NCBI GenBank assembly: GCA_030549495.1 | Contig: JAUIRK010000097.1 | Location: 901,001-965,000 of the forward strand | Reading direction: 5' to 3' | DNA: 64,000 nucleotides | From: Nectonema munidae | Lineage: Eukaryota; Nematomorpha; Nectonematoida; Nectonematidae | Part shown: one piece after another, positions 57,897-64,000 of the stretch | Layout of the letters: every line of letters begins with the position of its first letter | How positions within the stretch are numbered: position 1 is the stretch's first letter | Translations under genes and position numbers: made by a program | The notes under the pieces: model-generated | Told to the model about the DNA's origin: nothing | What the model saw: the letters and a program-made list of their open reading frames with translations, nothing else | Databases searched by the model: none

Positions 57897-60800
57897 AAAG
57901 GTAAACTGTTATGTCTGTAAACGTTTTTAACTTATGCTAAACCTGTCTTTTCTTTAAAATTTTCATCATTTCTATACTTTCTTGAAATTTATATTTTTAC
58001 CCTATAATGCATATACATTTGTATATATTATTTAATAACCATGATTTATATCCTCACGCGGCCTTTCATTTTTTGATATGGACCTTCAAACTTTTACTAA
58101 ACTAGAACTCAAATTTGAAGCATATAGATTTAAGCTTTATCAAAATTGTTAAGCTATTTTTATAATATATCCAATCGAATATCTGTGAACAAAAAGAAGA
58201 ATCAGAGCATTAAAATGATTCTCATTCATTGAACTGCAAAGTGATTTTATGTGGTAAAACTTGATGTGTTTAAATAATAAATTTACAAAAAAAATCGGAT
58301 AATATAAAAGAAATAAATGTCACACTTAACTACGATTGAAACATAAAAAACTTTTCAGGGCTTCTCAGTTTAGAGAAAGATTGAATCTAAAAAACGAGTT
58401 GCAGAAATCATGATAATATTTGAGTTCTACAAAAAGAATTAGATCAAGAAAAAGTTTCAAGCAATTGCCAATGCAATTTGGGGGGGGGGGGGGGGCGTAC
58501 GCCGGTTCTGCCCCCCCCCTTTAAATTCGCTAGTGTATTTATTACTTAGCACATATTAATATTAAGTATTAAATTAAAGCCTATTCCTGAATTTACCAAA
58601 AGTGGAGTGATTTTCGAATTGATTAAACTTTAGTTTCTTATTTTTTGAATTGATTGAACTTTAGTTTCTTATTTTTTGAATTGATTTCAAAAATACCATT
58701 TAATGCTACGGATGTAATTTTACATTTTAAAATGCACTATTGCTCTATCTCTTTTGTTTCAAAATGATAACTTGTCTTTCATTGTGCTTACAAAAGATGG
58801 ATTCAAATATTAATGAATCGAACGAAATTGGGGTTATGTTATTGAGTGAATTTTGGGTGCTTGCTTTGGGTACTTATTTGTTATCTGTCCCCCCCCCCCA
58901 TTTAAAAACAATTTCTGCTTAACTTTATAAAAAAATTGCACTTTATTGTAACTATAAAAGAATAAGTTTTTTATATATATTTTTTTAATTACTATATTAT
59001 TTAAAACTAATTAAATAATTGACCAACTAACAACTAACTATATAACTATCCACTTTAACTAACTTAAAACTCTAATTTAAAGGTTTTAAGAAGATTGTTA
59101 GTTAGTTGATCAGTAATGAATTTTTAATAATTTATAAAAATTTTGTGTAAATTTTTTTATAATGTTGAGCAGAATCTGTTTTTAAAAGGGCCGGGGGGGG
59201 GGTGAAAACCAATAAGTACCGCTTGTTCATGGAAAAAAATATTGGAAGAAAGTATGAAAAATTGGTATAGGAAGAATAATAATTATTATCAATAAAAAAT
59301 ATTACCTGTTGACACAAAGGAATAGAGAATAAAGATATTCCAAAAATCAAGCATAATATCAAGTATATTATAAGAAATTATGCTCTTCTTTTTGGAATGC
59401 CTATTTTTCGGATGAATTGATTTGCACTTCATTCACTGCACCCAATTCACATTGAGTAAATTTAGAATGTCTCCTACAAGATCAAAAATAAATAGATTTT
59501 TTAATGCATTTTACCTTCTATAGGGAGGAGAAAAATTAAGATCTAAGCTATTGACAAGTACAGTGAGAGGAAAAAAATATAGGAGGAATAGAATAGCGAA
59601 ATCGTTGATGCAGTTTGGTTGAGAAGTGACTTGAATGAGAAAAAAGGATCACTATATATATGAGTGCTAAGCAGATGAAAAGTGTGGCAGACAAAGACGA
59701 TTTCTTGGTATTGCTTTGATTGGTTATCTATCTCATCTACTCGAGAAGAGTGAGTGCGTGTGCATACGCAATTAAAAAAATTAATATACATCATATTGTA
59801 CAGAATTTTTTGTCAAAACTTAATTTAGATAATTTTATTTTGAAGGATAAATTAGAAGTATTGCTGCGTAAAAGACGGTTCAAAAAACTTTTAAAACTTT
59901 TAATTGTTACAATAAACCGTTCTCACTAAAGTGTATATCTGAGTCGTGCCTATTTGTTTATGCTGAATACGCCCTATCACTGTAATATAGCCTACACTCT
60001 ACCTCTAACACAACTCTATGTTGTTGTCTTCATCTTGTTGCCACATGTAATTATTACTATTGTAGTAGTCGAGAAGATGATTATGTTTATCTGTGCGTAA
60101 GATATTGTTAGTATTGTTGTTGTTGTGTTAAGTTTGGAAAAGCTTTTGCTCCACAGATGCGCCTACACACACATACATTACATACGTGTGTGTCCATGCA
60201 CTTTGTAAAAAAATGAGTCCATTTTTGCTGTGTGAGAATGACTGGATTAATTTTAATGAACAAATTTTGATGAAGTTATTATGTGCTATGATGACTGTCT
60301 CTTCTTCATTTTCGAGAAAACTAGAATTCCACGACTGATAAGAAATTAAAAAAAACATCAATTGCTTGTCTACGATCTAAAGTTGTGCGCAGGCAATGCG
60401 TAGGGGAGACCAGGAAAAGTGCTTTAACCCTTTTGAGGATCTGCTATCTATAAAATTTCATTGAAAAAGAAAGCAGAAAAAGAGACCCAAAAAGCAAGGG
60501 TAAAAGTTACTCATTCACAGAGCAAGAAAGTTTGGTCAAAGGCAAAGAAATTTTAGAATATAGCCTACGTAATATTTATGTATTTTCGTGATGATTATTG
60601 AAAGTATGTAAAAAAATGTTTTCATATTCTATTCAAGCTACTTATTGGCAAAGGTTTCTTCGACTTGAAAATGTAAGAGGGCCTGAAAAATCATCTTAAA
60701 AATTAAAGATTTTCAAGTTCTTTATAATATCATTATGTTATTATCCAAATATTCAAATTATTTTTTTTAATTTTAATTTCAAAAATTGTAAATATTTATT

Positions 60801-63800
60801 TATTGCAAAAAAATGAGTAAAAGCTCTCAATTTACATGCATTGATCGCAATATTACTATAAAAATTGTGAAACTTAATTTTTTCCACTTTTGGCAGACTT
60901 CTATATTTGTGAAAAATTACGTTTTTTTATTTTAAGTTAATTCACATTTTTAAAAATATTTTTACCTATATTTTTTCTTTTTTCAATTACATTTTGTCGT
61001 TTTTCAACAATATTTTGTCTTTCTAAAATACAAAATAGAATTGAAAGAACCAAAAAATCGAATTAAAAAAAAGTTAAAGTAGCAATGAAAATGGTATACA
61101 TGAAAAAGATGAAAATGAAAATAAAGTTGATTGTATGTATATTCCCAATTTAGAGTTTTTTCAAATAAATATACATAAGACAAACTAAAATAGGAGTTAA
61201 TCTTTGTTCAGTGATGTTAGCCCTCAACGAAGTGTTGAACTACATATACCTGCGATAAAGATTCTTTCACGTTGGCAATAACTAGTTGGAAAGACTAAAA
61301 GAAATTTGAGCAAACTTTTCAGATTCCAAAGGATAGTATCTAAGCCAAATTTTTACACCCCCCCGTCCTCTCCTCTTTAGCGTTGCTCGGAAATCAACTT
61401 TTGTGTCGCACCATGTTAAAATATAAGCGCAAAATTTAGGTAAATATTTAAAAGATTTAACGATCCAAGATTTTATTGTTTTATATTTTATCAAAATTTA
61501 TACTCAGTATAAATTTAACGTTTGCCTTAATTTGCAGGGCGCCTATTTGTAAATGGAAAAACCACCTCATTAATCTTTTGACAAGGAAGTTTGGTAAAAA
61601 AAAAATTCCTCTCTGAGGCAAAACATTTGTTGATGCAACAAGTTTGGCTAAGTGGATAAACGTTACAACGGTGTCGCAAGAAATGAAAAGCGTTTGTTTC
61701 AAATAAAAAACTTTTATTGAAAAAAAAGTTGATTTTAATCAACTATAGAAGAATAATTATTATTCTTAAAAATTCTCGTCTTCAAAGTGTTGAAGGACAT
61801 CATTAAACAGAATGATCTTCAGAAATATGGATTTAAAGACTCCCAAATAAGGTGACCTATATTTTGCATAACGCCCAATATCTTCATTATACGCCTTGGT
61901 TGAGGATTCCTGGTATATTCGAATTCTTCTAAAATATGTAAACATAACATAACATAACCTAAGTGTATTAAGCAATGTAATGAAAAAGCTTCAAAGTAAT
62001 CCAAAGAATCAGTACTTTATATGACATGATAGACATATTCTTTTCCTTTTATTTTGTGGTAAGAAAAAAAGATAATCTTAGAAATAAGACAGCTCTAGCG
62101 CATGGTCTGTGGAAGTGAATGACAATAACATCCATAACATAACATAAGTGTAGCAATGTAGAGAGGCTAACCTAACCGCATATGTGAATTGCATCAAATA
62201 TAATACAAATAAGATACAAATCAATCAAATAATGAGATATCTTTTATCATTCCAAAAATCTCGAAAATATTTATATTCAAGGAATCGACAACTTCATTCA
62301 GCAAACCATTCCAGTGATTATATGCTTTTTATGTTAAATAGTGTTGTCTATAATTACTTTGACAGGGAATCAGGTTTAAATTTCAGTGCATGTGATCTGG
62401 AAATTCTCTTTGAGTAATCAGGCAAAACATTCTCGTCAATGTTCATGTTTCCTTTCACAATATTAAATATAGTTTAAAAACTTTATTTATCCAATCCTTT
62501 TTGAAAAATGCGAATCTAGAAAATTAAAAATTTTATATCCTTTAAAAAGACATTCGTGTCGAAAACGATTGAATAAATGAACTTTTGAAAATGTCCTCTT
62601 AATAATTTTTTTAATTTTCACTATCCTTCAAGATAGTTATTCATTTAGTTAATTAATGCGCTAATTATGTTACTTTACAGTTTGTTAGTTAGTTGATTGG
62701 TTAGTTGCAATGTCCTGTCACTCTTTTGATTTGTCACTCCTTTGAATATCTGTAGACCCAATACAACAGACTTTTTGTTTACAATTGAGAAATCAATCGA
62801 AAAATGACACTCACTCATGAATTAATATTTATTTTTATAATAAATAATAGCAGTTGGTTAAAAATAAGAGCACTCATTCGACTCTACTTTTGAATCTGTC
62901 GCTTAGCATATTAATGAATTTGATTGGTTGTAAAATATTAAGCAAAAAGATGATTGAAAGTGTATTTATAATAGAAGAAAATTTTTAAGCACATCTAAAA
63001 AAATATAATCAATTCGTGTAAAATTATCTTTCCTTTATACAGTTTTTTTTAATTTTTGGTCATTTTTTAAAATATTTATTTCTTTATCCTTCATTCGCTA
63101 TTCGTTAAATTTAATCAAAATTTAAATTTTATCTAAATTTTAGGTAATCATTATATTTTTCTTTGATTCACTTATCTGAAATTTCTAACTCATAAGTTTA
63201 ATCTATTAGTAAAAGAACTAAGTAGAGAAAGTTATCAAATTAATAAAAATAATAATAAATCTATAAGTAAAATAGCTCACTCAATTTTATTTATATTCTA
63301 CAACTGATTTATTATAATAAATACTTTTATCATTGTAAAAATCAATAAAATATCACTAGTGTTTTCAATGATATATATAAAGAGCTCAAGAATGATTGTT
63401 TTAAATAAGTTCGGTTAAAACAGAAAAGATAAAGTTTTTAATAATCATCCATTTATCCCAGCTTTCTATAAATTCGATCTCTTTTTAATCCCCATTGTCA
63501 AAAAGTAGCAACATTTTCTAAACTTAAGGATTTCAGTGCTTTTTGACTATTTTTAAGTCATTTTTATACCGAAATTTTTCCACATACTTGTTTAACATAT
63601 TTAAAAAATTCTATCACTCATTTAAAAAGATTTCATCTCGTAAACTTTCTTTGTTATTTCTGCTAGTTTTTTTTAAAGTTTTATGCTCTTATTTAGAATT
63701 TACAAAAGATGATTTTTTACAAAAAAATTACTTTATTGTGAATATTACTTCTTATCTATCTCAAATTACAACGATGCTTTCTGAATTTTTTGAAAAGCTT

Positions 63801-64000
63801 TTTTTTTGCAAAAAAAATATTTCATTTGTTTAAAGATTGAGAAAACTCAACTTCACATAATTTCAAAACTTATTCCATTTTTTCCAAAAACCAAAAGTTC
63901 AGATCTGTATGAATTATTAATAATATTTTCATGACATTCACTACATTTTGATGTCATAGCACTTATACGCTTTCATAGCTCATAGAAAAAAAATTTGTTT
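57897..64000. other. No gene seen
   Basis: AT-rich throughout, with G/C homopolymers at 58481, 58889 and 59193, a CA/GT-rich patch at 60163-60193, and a twice-occurring ATAACATAACATAA motif (about 61944 and 62134). No conserved peptide, RNA gene or bounded element was found. Confidence 0.5.

Overview
The window looks like AT-rich, gene-poor arthropod nuclear DNA. It has long introns, many DNA transposons and MITEs, poly-G/poly-C tracts and a tRNA-type SINE. The overall texture would fit a copepod such as a sea louse, but the species is a guess; the sequence itself only shows a metazoan, probably crustacean, genome. Both host genes below were rebuilt by hand from short exons, using conserved peptides and matching intron phase.

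Left part (about 1-12.6 kb, + strand): the C-terminal exons of the largest subunit of RNA polymerase I (POLR1A/RPA1). There are four well-supported exons (413-493, 3584-3880, 10038-10230, 12521-12615) and one weaker upstream exon ending at 334. The 5' part of the gene lies outside the window. Intron 494-3583 holds an 8-bp-TSD MITE and a SINE. The 6.2-kb intron 3881-10037 holds a CCCGC-type MITE and a 3.8-kb piggyBac element with exact TTAA target duplications and two 398-bp inverted arms.

Middle part (about 13-38 kb): a hAT remnant, then two paralogous terminal exons of an unrecognised Lys/Arg-rich protein (15845-16272 and 20613-21070, - strand). Between them is a minisatellite of about nineteen 107-bp units. 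Further right, three phase-compatible - strand exons (37430-37549, 30950-31154, 28384-28706) encode the N-terminal part of a TFIIIC subunit 5 (GTF3C5/Tau95) relative. Its introns carry a degenerate intronless copy of a widespread multi-copy metazoan protein family (32.1-33.6 kb) and several MITEs. The Pol I and TFIIIC genes converge on each other.

Right part (about 40-56 kb): a transposon graveyard. It contains a nearly complete Jockey/CR1-group LINE (- strand, ORF1 with zinc knuckles, ORF2 with endonuclease and reverse transcriptase, a few lesions), a decayed second LINE, and a decayed ZMYM1-type hAT transposase. It also contains a second, decayed piggyBac that has itself been hit by an RTE-type LINE (21-bp TSD) and a hAT MITE (7-8-bp TSD).

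The last 8 kb (56-64 kb) shows no gene I can support. No tRNA, rRNA or CRISPR locus is visible anywhere. The most interesting observations are the TTAA-tiled modular structure of the first piggyBac, a subterminal motif shared by both piggyBac elements, and the minisatellite lying between paralogous exons.
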